Of a stretch of 56,948 nucleotides of DNA, positions 1 through 10,823 are shown piece after piece (positions within the stretch are counted from its first letter, which is position 1; each line of letters opens with the position of its first letter). This DNA comes from Rhodospirillales bacterium (GTDB lineage: Bacteria; Pseudomonadota; Alphaproteobacteria; Acetobacterales; Acetobacteraceae): positions 1 through 56,948 of the forward strand of contig JANXVC010000314.1 in assembly GCA_025351925.1 (NCBI GenBank). The letters run 5' to 3'. Made by a program: the position numbers and the translations under genes. A model generated the notes under the pieces. The model made no database searches and was not told the DNA's origin. It worked only from the letters and a program-made list of their open reading frames with translations.

Positions 1-2
1 AC

Positions 3-593
3 CGGTTCCTGGGCTGCCTGCCGCGCAACCATGACCTGGCGCTCGACTTTGCCGAGTTCGACGTGGAGGAGGGCCACGCCGACCTCGTCTATGATTTCCG
101 CGATGGCGGAGAGGCCGATGGCTGGCTGCACGCGCTGCTGCGCTACGAGGACCGGGCGAGCGGCCACGCCGCCGAGAGCAGTTTCGGCGCGCACATCTAC
201 AATACCGCAATGACCTACCGCGACGAGCCGCAGAGCTATTCCGGGCCGCCGCCGGGCCTCTCGACGCGGCTGTTCCTGAAACTCGGGGACGCCGGACGGC
301 ACAGCTATGCCGCGCTGATCTATGCGGCGTCGGCGGCCTGGCATCCCTGGTCCAGCACGGCGCTGCTGCTGCACGATAGCGACGGCCGGGTGATCGCGGA
401 GGAGCCGCTGCGCATCGCCTGCTCGGGTTCGGCGATGGTCTGGCCGCATCTGGTGTTCGGCAGCGCGCTGCTGACCCAGGCAGGTCAGCGCGGATATGTA
501 TTGATCCGGGATGCGACGTGCCGGCTGTTCGGCTATCATGGCTTGATGGATGACGCGGGGGGGTTCAGCCTAGACCACATGTTCGGCTTCTGA
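3..593 (+). CDS. Hypothetical protein, 5'-truncated by the window edge
   Basis: The reading frame is open from the first complete codon, so the true start lies outside the window and about 196 C-terminal residues are seen. A GTG at 63 is in frame but lies inside the coding region. I do not recognise the family. The visible part is rich in Tyr, His, Gly and Asp, has no membrane segment or signal, and reads like a soluble beta-rich domain ending in FSLDHMFGF. It ends 11 bases before the proposed start of the acyl-CoA ligase and reads in the same direction. Co-transcription, and perhaps a role in handling a CoA-activated substrate, is an inference from context only. Confidence 0.6.
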   Translation, partial: RFLGCLPRNHDLALDFAEFDVEEGHADLVYDFRDGGEADGWLHALLRYEDRASGHAAESSFGAHIYNTAMTYRDEPQSYSGPPPGLSTRLFLKLGDAGRHSYAALIYAASAAWHPWSSTALLLHDSDGRVIAEEPLRIACSGSAMVWPHLVFGSALLTQAGQRGYVLIRDATCRLFGYHGLMDDAGGFSLDHMFGF

Positions 594-604
594 GGGGAAC
601 CGCC

Positions 605-2230
605 ATCGCACGCGACAAGTTCGACCTGCCGCAGGTCAGCGCCAACCACGAGGCGCTGTCTCCGCTAAGCTTTATCCGACGCACAGCGGACGTGTTCCCG
701 GACCGCGTGGCAATCGTGCACGGCCCGCATCGCGCCACCTGGGCCGAGACCTACGCCCGCTGCCGGCGCATGGCGTCCGCTTTGGCTGCGCACGGCGTCG
801 GGCGCGGCGATACGGTGGCGGTCATGGCGCCCAACACGCCGGCGATGGTCGAAGCGCATTTCGGCGTCCCGATGCTCGGCGCCGTGCTATGCGCCATCAA
901 CATCAGGCTCGATGCCGAGACGGTCGCATTCATCCTGGCGCACGGCGAGGCCCGCGTGCTGCTGACTGACCGCGAGTTCGCCCCAATTATCGCAAAAGCG
1001 TTGGCCTTGATGCCGGCGGAGGCGCGACCGTACGTCGTGGACATCGACGACGCGCTGGCGCCGCCGGGCGAGCACGTCGGCGACATCGAATACGAGGCGT
1101 TCCTAGCCAGCGGCGACCCAGCCTTCGAGTGGTCCATGCCCAGCGACGAGTGGGACGCCATCGCACTTAACTACACGTCCGGCACTACGGGGAACCCGAA
1201 GGGCGTCGTCTATCACCATCGCGGCGCCTATCTGAACGCGGTCGGCAACGCGATGACCTGGGGCATGGCGCAGCACCCGGTTTATCTTTGGACGCTGCCA
1301 ATGTTCCACTGCAACGGCTGGTGCTTCCCGTGGACGCTGGCGGCGATGGCCGGGACCAACGTTTGCCTACGCCGGGTCGAGGCCGGGGCCATCCTGGACG
1401 CGATGGACCGCAGCGGCGTCACGCACCTATGCGGCGCGCCGATCGTCATGGGTCTGATCCTCAATCATCCCGGCGTGCAGCCGCGCCCGGCTCCGGTTCG
1501 CATGATGACCGCCGGCGCGGCCCCGCCCGCGGCGGTGCTGGAGGGCATGGAGCGGCTCGGTTTCGACATCACCCACGTCTATGGCCTAACGGAGACCTAC
1601 GGCCCCGTCACCGTCTGCGCCTGGCACGAGGAGTGGGACGCCGAGGCGCCTGACGACCGCGCCCGGCTCAAGGCGCGGCAGGGCGTGACCTACCCGGTGC
1701 AGGAGGGTCTGATGATCGCCGATCCCACGACCATGCAGCCGGTGCCGCGCGACGGCGCCACGATGGGCGAGGTGTTCATGCGCGGCAACATCGTGATGAA
1801 GGGCTACCTCAAGAACCCGACCGCGACCGAGGAGGCCTTCGCCGGCGGCTGGTTCCATACCGGCGACCTCGCGGTCAGCCACCCCGACGGCTACATCGAA
1901 ATCCGCGACCGCTCCAAGGACATCATCATCAGCGGCGGCGAGAATATCTCGACCATTGAAGTGGAGGGCGTGCTGTACCGGCATCCCGCCGTGCTGGAGG
2001 CTGCCGTAGTCGCGCGGCCGGACCCGACCTGGGGTGAAACGCCCTGCGCCTTCGTCACCCTGAAGCCCGGCGCCGAAGCGACCGCGGCCGAGATCATCGC
2101 CTTCTGCAAGGACCACCTGGCGCGGTTCAAGGTGCCGCGCACCGTCGTGTTCGGCCCGTTGCCGAAGACCAGCACCGGCAAAATGCAGAAGTTTGTCTTA
2201 CGCGACCAAGCCCGCAGCCTCGGAGAATAG
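605..2230 (+). CDS. Acyl-CoA synthetase (AMP-forming), ANL superfamily
   Basis: ATP-dependent activation of a carboxylic or fatty acid to its acyl-CoA through an acyl-adenylate, in the cytoplasm. About 541 residues with the start used here. Seen: the phosphate-binding loop YTSGTTGNPKG at about 190-200, the adenylate motif YGLTETYGP at about 326-334, and the C-terminal PKTSTGK with the catalytic Lys near 526. The first standard start in frame, GTG at 692, would remove the N-terminal stretch ALSPLSFIRRTADVFPDR, which resembles the usual beginning of these enzymes. Upstream, a GAGGGGA ribosome site at 592-598 sits 6 bases before ATC at 605, so I place the start there; CTG at 626 is an alternative. 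The AhpD-like gene follows after 3 bases. Substrate unknown; medium- or long-chain acids are possible. Confidence 0.88.
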   Translation: MARDKFDLPQVSANHEALSPLSFIRRTADVFPDRVAIVHGPHRATWAETYARCRRMASALAAHGVGRGDTVAVMAPNTPAMVEAHFGVPMLGAVLCAINIRLDAETVAFILAHGEARVLLTDREFAPIIAKALALMPAEARPYVVDIDDALAPPGEHVGDIEYEAFLASGDPAFEWSMPSDEWDAIALNYTSGTTGNPKGVVYHHRGAYLNAVGNAMTWGMAQHPVYLWTLPMFHCNGWCFPWTLAAMAGTNVCLRRVEAGAILDAMDRSGVTHLCGAPIVMGLILNHPGVQPRPAPVRMMTAGAAPPAAVLEGMERLGFDITHVYGLTETYGPVTVCAWHEEWDAEAPDDRARLKARQGVTYPVQEGLMIADPTTMQPVPRDGATMGEVFMRGNIVMKGYLKNPTATEEAFAGGWFHTGDLAVSHPDGYIEIRDRSKDIIISGGENISTIEVEGVLYRHPAVLEAAVVARPDPTWGETPCAFVTLKPGAEATAAEIIAFCKDHLARFKVPRTVVFGPLPKTSTGKMQKFVLRDQARSLGE

Positions 2231-2233
2231 CCC

Positions 2234-2806
2234 ATGCCACAGCCCACCCACGTGATGGCGCTCGATGAGGCCGACGAGACCACGCTGCCCGAGGATCTGC
2301 AGCCCTATTTCCAAAAATGCCGGGACAAGCTGGGCTTCGTGCCCAATGTGCTGCGCGCCTGGCTGATCCGGCCGGAGAAGCTGCGCAACTTCATTCGGCT
2401 ATACGACGAGTTGATGCTGGCGCCCTCCGGTCTGACGAAGCTGGAACGCGAAATGATCGCGGTTGCAGTGTCGTCCTGGAACCGCTGCTACTACTGCCTG
2501 GTGGCGCATGGCGCGGCGGTGCGCAAGCTGTCGGGCGACCCGCAGATGGGCGAGATGCTGGCCTTCAACTACCGGGTCGCCGAGTTGCCGGCCCGGCAGC
2601 GCACAATGCTGGACTTCGCGGTGCAGCTAACGTCCGCGCCGCACTTGGTGAGTCAGGCCGACCGGGACGCACTCAGCGCGCAGGGCTTTTCGGACGCTGA
2701 CATCTTTGACATCGCCGAGGTGACCGCATTTTTCAACTACACGAACCGGGTCGCGCACGCCGTCGATATGATGCCGAATCCCGAGTACCACGCGCTTGGG
2801 CGCTAG
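2234..2806 (+). CDS. AhpD-like carboxymuconolactone decarboxylase / peroxidase-related protein
   Basis: A 190-residue all-helical protein of the peroxidase-related branch of the AhpD/carboxymuconolactone decarboxylase superfamily. The redox motif is visible as CYYCLVAHG, with Cys85, Cys88 and His92, the arrangement used by AhpD-type proteins for thiol-dependent peroxide reduction. The real substrate of this branch is generally unknown. It starts 3 bases after the acyl-CoA ligase, so the two are very likely translated from one message. Its TAG stop overlaps the stop of the converging DUF3035 gene. Confidence 0.85.
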   Translation: MPQPTHVMALDEADETTLPEDLQPYFQKCRDKLGFVPNVLRAWLIRPEKLRNFIRLYDELMLAPSGLTKLEREMIAVAVSSWNRCYYCLVAHGAAVRKLSGDPQMGEMLAFNYRVAELPARQRTMLDFAVQLTSAPHLVSQADRDALSAQGFSDADIFDIAEVTAFFNYTNRVAHAVDMMPNPEYHALGR

Positions 2807-3351
2807 AAGATGCCGCTGAACAGGCCCTGGCGCTTCCGTTGAATGATGGGCGTATCGCCGGTCTCCGGAGACTGACCGAGCGCCGCGTTCTGCCGCAGCC
2901 GGGCGCTCTCGCGCTGTGGATCTACCGGGGTGCCGGGTGGCGGCGGGCTTCGCCAGAACAGCAGACGGTCGGTTAAAGGGCGGCTGGGGGTATCCAGCGC
3001 AGCCTCGTTGTCAACACGGTTGCGGATGTCGGCCGGCGCCGCGCGGCCGGCGGCGGCGACCAGCGCCTGCTGACCCGGCGTGACGGCATTGTCCGGGCGG
3101 GCCAGCGTGGTATCGGGGGTCAGCGTCGCCTCAGCCTGCTGGCGCTGGGTCATCTCCTGCGGGCGGATGGCGCCGGGCCGCGGCGGGCGCAAAGTGAAGT
3201 CGGGCGGCATCGAGAGCGGGGCGCGCGTCGTCACCTGGAACTCGTCCGGCGCGTCGCGGGTCAGGCCGAAGGTGCGGGTCAACTCGTCACCGCTGCACGC
3301 AGCTAGGCCTAGGCCCAAGGAAGTTACCAGAACAAGACGAAATGCGCTCAT
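2803..3351 (-). CDS. DUF3035 family lipoprotein
   Basis: A 182-residue predicted lipoprotein. The start MSAFRLVLVTSL gives a signal peptide ending in a lipobox LAAC with the lipidated Cys at 19. The mature part is Pro/Arg/Gln-rich, with the proline pattern of DUF3035 proteins (MPPDFTLRPPRPG) and a C-terminal basic tail. The open frame extends further upstream, but that part lies in antisense over lspA and lacks a signal sequence, so I start at the ATG 10 bases after the lspA stop. Being last after ileS and lspA, the enzyme that cleaves lipoprotein signal peptides, fits a lipoprotein. Function unknown. Confidence 0.85.
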   Translation of the reverse strand: MSAFRLVLVTSLGLGLAACSGDELTRTFGLTRDAPDEFQVTTRAPLSMPPDFTLRPPRPGAIRPQEMTQRQQAEATLTPDTTLARPDNAVTPGQQALVAAAGRAAPADIRNRVDNEAALDTPSRPLTDRLLFWRSPPPPGTPVDPQRESARLRQNAALGQSPETGDTPIIQRKRQGLFSGIF

Positions 3352-3361
3352 GACGCGGGTT

Positions 3362-3855
3362 TTACTGCCGAAGCCCCGGCGCCTGCAAGCGGGTTCGCGG
3401 CCGCAGCCCGTCCAGCACCAGCGCCGCCACCCCGCAGACGATGGCCGCGTCCGCCACGTTGAACACGTACCACGACCAACCGAAGGCGTGGGCGTGCAGA
3501 AAATCCACCACGGCGCCGAAGCGCAGCCGGTCGATGACGTTGCCGATCGCGCCGCCGCCAATGGCGCCGAGACTCGCGGCGACCAGCGCGTTCTCGGCCC
3601 GGCGCAGCCAGACAGCCAGCGCGACCACCACCGCGAGAGCAACCCCCGCCAGCAGCCAAGGCCCCCAGACCCCGTCTTGATGGAACAGCCCGAAGGTTAC
3701 GCCCTGGTTCCAGACCATCGTCAGGCTGAGCACCGGCAGCACCGAAACCTGGCCGCGCTCGGGCAGGCGCAGCACCTCCAGCACCCACCACTTGCTCGCC
3801 TGGTCGGCGATCAGCACCAGAAGCGCGGCGAGCGCGCCCCAGCGGATACGGCCGG

Positions 3856-3859
<4 letters not shown>
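3362..3859 (-). CDS. lspA: Lipoprotein signal peptidase (signal peptidase II)
   Basis: Inner-membrane aspartyl peptidase that removes the signal peptide of diacylglyceryl-modified prolipoproteins. 165 residues with four hydrophobic segments, typical of the family. The two catalytic aspartates are seen as Asp110 in [10 protein letters not shown] and Asp137 in FNVADAAI. The start ATG at 3859 overlaps the ileS stop as ATGA, so the two genes are translationally coupled; ileS-lspA is a common bacterial pair. A longer upstream frame exists but is only ileS read out of frame. Confidence 0.97.
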
Positions 3860-6642
<2,783 letters not shown>

Positions 6643-6740
6643 GGGTTCGGGTCCAGGTTACAGCAATTTCGCGTCAAGGCAGTCCCGGCGCTTAGGCCGG
6701 CCTGGTAATTCGCCTGTGCGGGGTACGGACCATACCTGTA

Positions 6741-7706
6741 TTATGCGGAGCGCGGCGCGGCCGGGTCAAGCGTTGCGAGCAGGACGCGGGCCTGGTCTGC
6801 GTCGGCAACGATCTGAGTGCGCAGCTCGTCGAACGAGCCGAACTTGCGCTCGGCGCGCAGGAAGGCGTGCAGCGCCACCGCGATTTCCTGGCCATATAGG
6901 TCGCCGTCATAGTCGAACAGATGCGCTTCCAGCCGGCTTTCGGTGCCCTGGTTCACCGTCGGGCGGCGGCCGATATTGGCGACGCCGGGCACCATCGTGC
7001 CGTCCGCCAGCCGGGCCCAGACCGCATAGACCCCACGCGCCGGCTCCAGATGGCGGCCTAAAGGCACGTTCGCCGTCGGAAAACCGATGGTTCGGCCGCG
7101 CTTCTCGCCATGGGTGACGGGACCGCGCACCGCCCAGGGCCGGCCAAGCTCGGCCGCCGCCCGCTCGGGATAGCCGTCCTGCAGCAGGCGGCGGATGCGT
7201 GTAGAGCTGATGGTCCCCTGCGCGTCGGCGAGCGGCGGCACGATCGTGAGGCCGATGCCCAGCGCCTCGGCCCGTGTCGCAAGGAACCCGACATCGCCGC
7301 CGCGCCGGTGCCCGAACGCGAAGTCGGGCCCGCAGGCCAGATGCGCCGCGCCCACGCCGCGACGCAGCACGTCGTCCACGAACGCCTCGGCGCTCAACAG
7401 CGAGAATGCGCGGTCGAACGGCAGCTCATAGACGATCTGCACGTTAAGCGCCGCCAGCGCCTCCGCCCGCTCGGCGGACAGCGTCAGACGGAATGCCGGG
7501 TCCTCGGGACGGAACAGCTCGCGCGGGTGCGGCTCGAAGGTCAGCACGGCTAGCTTGGCGCCGGGCCGGGCGGCGTGGACGGCGCGCAGCACGTGGGCGT
7601 GGCCCAAATGCACGCCGTCGAAGTTGCCCAGCGCGACCGCGGCACCCCGCAGCGCCTCGGGCAGGTCCCGCCAGTCACGGATGATTTGCAAAGAATGGGC
7701 CTGCAT
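6741..7706 (-). CDS. ribF: Bifunctional riboflavin kinase / FAD synthetase
   Basis: Makes FMN from riboflavin and then FAD from FMN, both with ATP. 321 residues. The N-terminal nucleotidyltransferase domain shows GNFDGVHLGH at 27-36 and the later ISSTRIR motif near 168. The C-terminal kinase domain shows GFPTANV near 208 and GVANIGRRPTVN. The start codon overlaps the stop of the upstream MaoC-type gene by one base, which couples their translation. It is followed by ileS and lspA. Confidence 0.97.
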   Translation of the reverse strand: MQAHSLQIIRDWRDLPEALRGAAVALGNFDGVHLGHAHVLRAVHAARPGAKLAVLTFEPHPRELFRPEDPAFRLTLSAERAEALAALNVQIVYELPFDRAFSLLSAEAFVDDVLRRGVGAAHLACGPDFAFGHRRGGDVGFLATRAEALGIGLTIVPPLADAQGTISSTRIRRLLQDGYPERAAAELGRPWAVRGPVTHGEKRGRTIGFPTANVPLGRHLEPARGVYAVWARLADGTMVPGVANIGRRPTVNQGTESRLEAHLFDYDGDLYGQEIAVALHAFLRAERKFGSFDELRTQIVADADQARVLLATLDPAAPRSA

Positions 7707-8125
7707 CAGGCGCGGCTGCGGGGCATCACCGTGGCTTCGCCCTCGATGACGACCTTCCCGGCCACGGTGCAGACCGTCTTCAGCGTCGCGCGCTTTTTAT
7801 CGGGGTCCAGCGCCGTCACCTCCGCCGTCGCGGTCACCGTGTCGCCGATCTTCACCGGTCGGCGGAACTGCAGGGTCTGCGCCAGATAGATCGTGCCCGC
7901 CCCCGGCAGCTGCGTGCCCAGCACCGCGCTGATCAGCCCAGCCGACAGCATGCCGTGCGCCACGCGCTCCTTGAAGATCGACGCGGCTGCGGCCTCGGCG
8001 TTCATGTGTACCGGGTTCGTGTCGAGGCTGACCGCGGCGAACAGCAGGATGTCGGCCTCGGTGATCGTCTTGCCGACGCTGGCCGTCTGGCCGATGTGCA
8101 TATCCTCGAACGCGATGCCGTCCAT
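7706..8125 (-). CDS. MaoC-like (R)-specific enoyl-CoA hydratase / hotdog dehydratase
   Basis: A 139-residue single hotdog domain. The hydratase motif is visible as SLDTNPVHMN with catalytic Asp35 and His40, followed by AHGMLSAGLIS, as in PhaJ-type (R)-hydratases. Such enzymes hydrate trans-2-enoyl-CoA to (R)-3-hydroxyacyl-CoA and can link fatty acid oxidation to polyester synthesis, but the substrate cannot be told from sequence. It is the first gene of the minus-strand run into ribF, overlapping it by one base, and is transcribed away from the hydratase gene at 8239. Confidence 0.88.
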   Translation of the reverse strand: MDGIAFEDMHIGQTASVGKTITEADILLFAAVSLDTNPVHMNAEAAAASIFKERVAHGMLSAGLISAVLGTQLPGAGTIYLAQTLQFRRPVKIGDTVTATAEVTALDPDKKRATLKTVCTVAGKVVIEGEATVMPRSRA

Positions 8126-8238
8126 GCTGGAACTCCTCCCTGATCAAATGGACAAGGCATGGGCGCGGTGCGAAGGTCAAGAAGGCTTAATTTCGCTGGG
8201 ACATCCGATGATCGCTAGCCTTCTGGAGACGCCGTAAC

Positions 8239-8994
8239 ATGGACCGGCACCACGACGCCGCCCGCCTGCTGCTGAGCGCCCGGCGCGATCCCACGCAGAA
8301 ACTGCACAGCCTGCCCGAGGCGATGCGGCCGAAAACCGAGGAGCAGGCCTATCTGATCCAACGCGCCATCATGGCGGAGCTGGGCGGTGTCGGCGGCTGG
8401 AAGGTCGGCTCGCCGGACCCTACGGGCGCGGTCAACTGCGCGCCGCTGCCCGCCGCCGGTGTGCAGATGAGCCCCGGCCATGTCTTGACCGAGCACTGCA
8501 CCGACCAGGGCGTCGAGGCCGAGATTGCCGTTCGGCTCGTGCGCGACCTGCCGCCGCGCGAGGCGCCGTATGGTCCGGACGAGGTTCTTGCCGCCATCGC
8601 ATCCGCCCACCCGGCGATCGAGGTGCTGCAGAGCCGTTATATCGATGCGGACGGGGTGGACCCGCTCTCGCGCCTCGCCGACAGCCTGGCGCATTTTGGC
8701 CTGGTTGTCGGGCCCGCCATCGCCGACTGGCGGTCGATCGACTTGGCCGCCGAGCAGGTGGCGCTGATTGTGAACGGCGAGGCGATGAAACGGCGTATCG
8801 GCAACCCGGCCGGCGACATGCTGCGCCTGTTGGTCTGGCTTGCGAACCACGGCGCGCACTGGGCTGGCGGGCTGCGGGCCGGGCAGTATGTGACGACGGG
8901 CTCGTGGACGGGCAAGGACTTCGTGACGCCGGGCGCCGAGCTGCGGGTGGTGTTCGACCACGCCGGGGAGGCCGCGCTGCGGTTCTCCGCATGA
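8239..8994 (+). CDS. 2-keto-4-pentenoate hydratase / fumarylacetoacetate hydrolase family protein
   Basis: A 251-residue protein resembling the MhpD/2-oxopent-4-dienoate hydratase branch of the fumarylacetoacetase superfamily. Seen: the conserved GWKVG segment near 53, the acidic metal-binding stretch QGVEAEIAV near 95, the IEVLQSRY stretch, and the C-terminal GQYVTTGSWTG. Members add water to 2-hydroxypenta-2,4-dienoates in aromatic meta-cleavage pathways or decarboxylate 4-oxalocrotonate. No other aromatic pathway gene is nearby, so the role is open. The SDR gene overlaps its stop as ATGA. Confidence 0.85.
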   Translation: MDRHHDAARLLLSARRDPTQKLHSLPEAMRPKTEEQAYLIQRAIMAELGGVGGWKVGSPDPTGAVNCAPLPAAGVQMSPGHVLTEHCTDQGVEAEIAVRLVRDLPPREAPYGPDEVLAAIASAHPAIEVLQSRYIDADGVDPLSRLADSLAHFGLVVGPAIADWRSIDLAAEQVALIVNGEAMKRRIGNPAGDMLRLLVWLANHGAHWAGGLRAGQYVTTGSWTGKDFVTPGAELRVVFDHAGEAALRFSA

Positions 8995-9665
8995 CGCTCG
9001 CGTTGATCGTCGGCGCCGGGCCGGGCCTGTCGGCGAGCTTTGCCCGCGGCCTGGCGCGAAAGGGCCATAAGCTCGCACTCGCGGCACGGCGCACCGACAA
9101 GCTGGCGGCGCTGGCGGCCGAGACCGGCGCCAGACTGCACGTTTGCGAGGCCGCCGATCCCGCCAGCGTCGCCGCGCTGTTTGCTGCGGTGGGTGCGCCG
9201 GAGGTGGTGCTGTATAATCCAAGCTTTCGCATCCGCGGATCTCTGATTGATCTGGACCCGTCCGAGGTCGCGCGCAGCTTGGCGGTCACCGCGTTCGGTG
9301 CGTTCCTCGTGGCTCAACAGGCGGCTCGTGGCATGCTGGCGGCCGGACACGGCACGATCCTGCTGACTGGAGCGTCGGCCGGGGTGAAGGGCTTTGCCCA
9401 GTCGGCTCCTTTTGCGATGGGCAAGTTCGCGCTGCGCGGACTGGCGCAGAGCATGGCGCGGGAGCTGCATCCCAAGGGGGTGCACGTCGTGCATGTCGTT
9501 GTTGACGGCGGAATCTGCTCCGCTGCACGCCCGACACCTGCGGATCAGCCCGACAGCATGCTGGACCCGGACGCCATCGCGCAGACCATGCTGGACGTGC
9601 TGGCGCAGCCGCGCTCCTGCTGGACGGACGAGATCGCTGTGCGGCCTTGGACGGAACGGTTCTGA
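8991..9665 (+). CDS. Atypical short-chain dehydrogenase/reductase
   Basis: A 224-residue Rossmann-fold SDR. The cofactor loop GAGPGLS is at 8-14 and the Ser of the active site is Ser129 (TGASAG). The usual Tyr-x-x-x-Lys appears as FAMGK at 141-145: Lys145 is kept but Phe141 stands where the catalytic Tyr should be. The following segment, ALRGLAQSMARELHPKG, is strongly SDR-like, so this is not decay. I recall other bacterial SDRs with the same FAxGK pattern, so it may be a distinct subgroup. The ATG at 8991 overlaps the previous stop. An open frame reaching upstream to 8904 lies inside the hydratase gene and is ignored. Confidence 0.88.
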   Translation: MTLALIVGAGPGLSASFARGLARKGHKLALAARRTDKLAALAAETGARLHVCEAADPASVAALFAAVGAPEVVLYNPSFRIRGSLIDLDPSEVARSLAVTAFGAFLVAQQAARGMLAAGHGTILLTGASAGVKGFAQSAPFAMGKFALRGLAQSMARELHPKGVHVVHVVVDGGICSAARPTPADQPDSMLDPDAIAQTMLDVLAQPRSCWTDEIAVRPWTERF

Positions 9666-9762
9666 TTGAAACGTCTGCCTATGCAGGCCTGTCGCATTGC
9701 ACGATCCTGATCTCGCGGAGTAGGGATCGACCCTGAAAATGAATACGGAGTAGGCGCATTCC

Positions 9763-10785
9763 ATGATGCAAGACACACTTGGCAACGGGTTTGTGCATGA
9801 CGTCTACAACCGGATACTCGGTCGTGATCCCAGTTCTGCTGAGGTCACGGAGGCGGAGCGCCTTATCGACGATTGCAACGAACGGGCTTTCGTGTTGCTG
9901 GTCTGTGCCAAGCCGGCGGTCGTTGCCAAACGTCCCGAACGTTCCGAAGAATTTGGGTCGCTTTTTGTTCCGCCTGGCCATTATTATTCTCCTATTGTGG
10001 ACCCAGACGAACTGGTCCGCTCCGGTTTTTTCGAGCAGCAAACAGATAAGCCCCTATCGGGGATCACGCTTGATCCAACACGGATGCTTACGACTTTCAA
10101 TGCCTTGTCGCAGCATTTCCCGAGCATAGACTTCCCAGAAACTCAGCAGGAAAGTCACCGCTATTATTTTCAGAACGATTTCTACAGCTATGGCGATGCG
10201 ATCATTCTTTCGGCGATCATACGTGAATTCAGGCCGCAACAGATCATCGAGGTCGGATCCGGCTTCTCGAGTGCGGTCATACTGGACACACTAGACGGCG
10301 GCGGCCTCGATACCACCGTCTGCACATTTGTCGAGCCCTATCCTGACCGATTGCATGCGCTGCTTCGCCCCGCAGACCGTCAGCGTGTCAAGATACTGGA
10401 GCAGCCTGTCCAGAGCGTGCCATTGGACACTTTTAGCCATCTCAATTCGGGTGACTTGTTGTTTTTAGACACAACGCATATTTCCAAAACGGGCAGTGAC
10501 GTCAACTATGAAATATTCGAAATCCTCCCCAGTCTGAAAGCTGGTGTGCTCGTGCACTTCCACGATGTATTTTGGCCTTTCGAATACCCACGCGCATGGG
10601 TCGTCGATGAAAATAGGTCGTGGAATGAACTCTACGTGCTGCGTGCGTTTTTGATGCATAACAGAGACTATGATATCTTATACTTTAACCAGTTTTTTAA
10701 TGCTGCTTTCGGCGCGCGTGTTCGACAAACAAGTCCGTTGATATCACGCAATTGCGGCGGAGGTTTTTGGCTACGCAAAGTCTGA
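9763..10785 (+). CDS. Class I SAM-dependent methyltransferase with DUF4214-like N-terminus
   Basis: A 340-residue protein. Residues 10-35 (FVHDVYNRILGRDPSSAEV) look like the start of a DUF4214 repeat, a motif of cell-surface and glycan-associated proteins. The C-terminal half is a Rossmann methyltransferase: the SAM loop EVGSGFSS at 163-170, an acidic FVEP at 189-192, LLFLDTTH at 232-239 and HFHDVF at 265-270, as in Methyltransf_24-type proteins that modify saccharides. Base composition is clearly more AT-rich than the flanks, with many AT-ending codons, suggesting recent acquisition. It stands alone in its direction and converges on two glycosyltransferases. The target is unknown. Confidence 0.8.
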   Translation: MMQDTLGNGFVHDVYNRILGRDPSSAEVTEAERLIDDCNERAFVLLVCAKPAVVAKRPERSEEFGSLFVPPGHYYSPIVDPDELVRSGFFEQQTDKPLSGITLDPTRMLTTFNALSQHFPSIDFPETQQESHRYYFQNDFYSYGDAIILSAIIREFRPQQIIEVGSGFSSAVILDTLDGGGLDTTVCTFVEPYPDRLHALLRPADRQRVKILEQPVQSVPLDTFSHLNSGDLLFLDTTHISKTGSDVNYEIFEILPSLKAGVLVHFHDVFWPFEYPRAWVVDENRSWNELYVLRAFLMHNRDYDILYFNQFFNAAFGARVRQTSPLISRNCGGGFWLRKV

Positions 10786-10823
10786 ACAGGTCTCCAATGA
10801 CGAGGACCCAGGTCAGACTGCTA

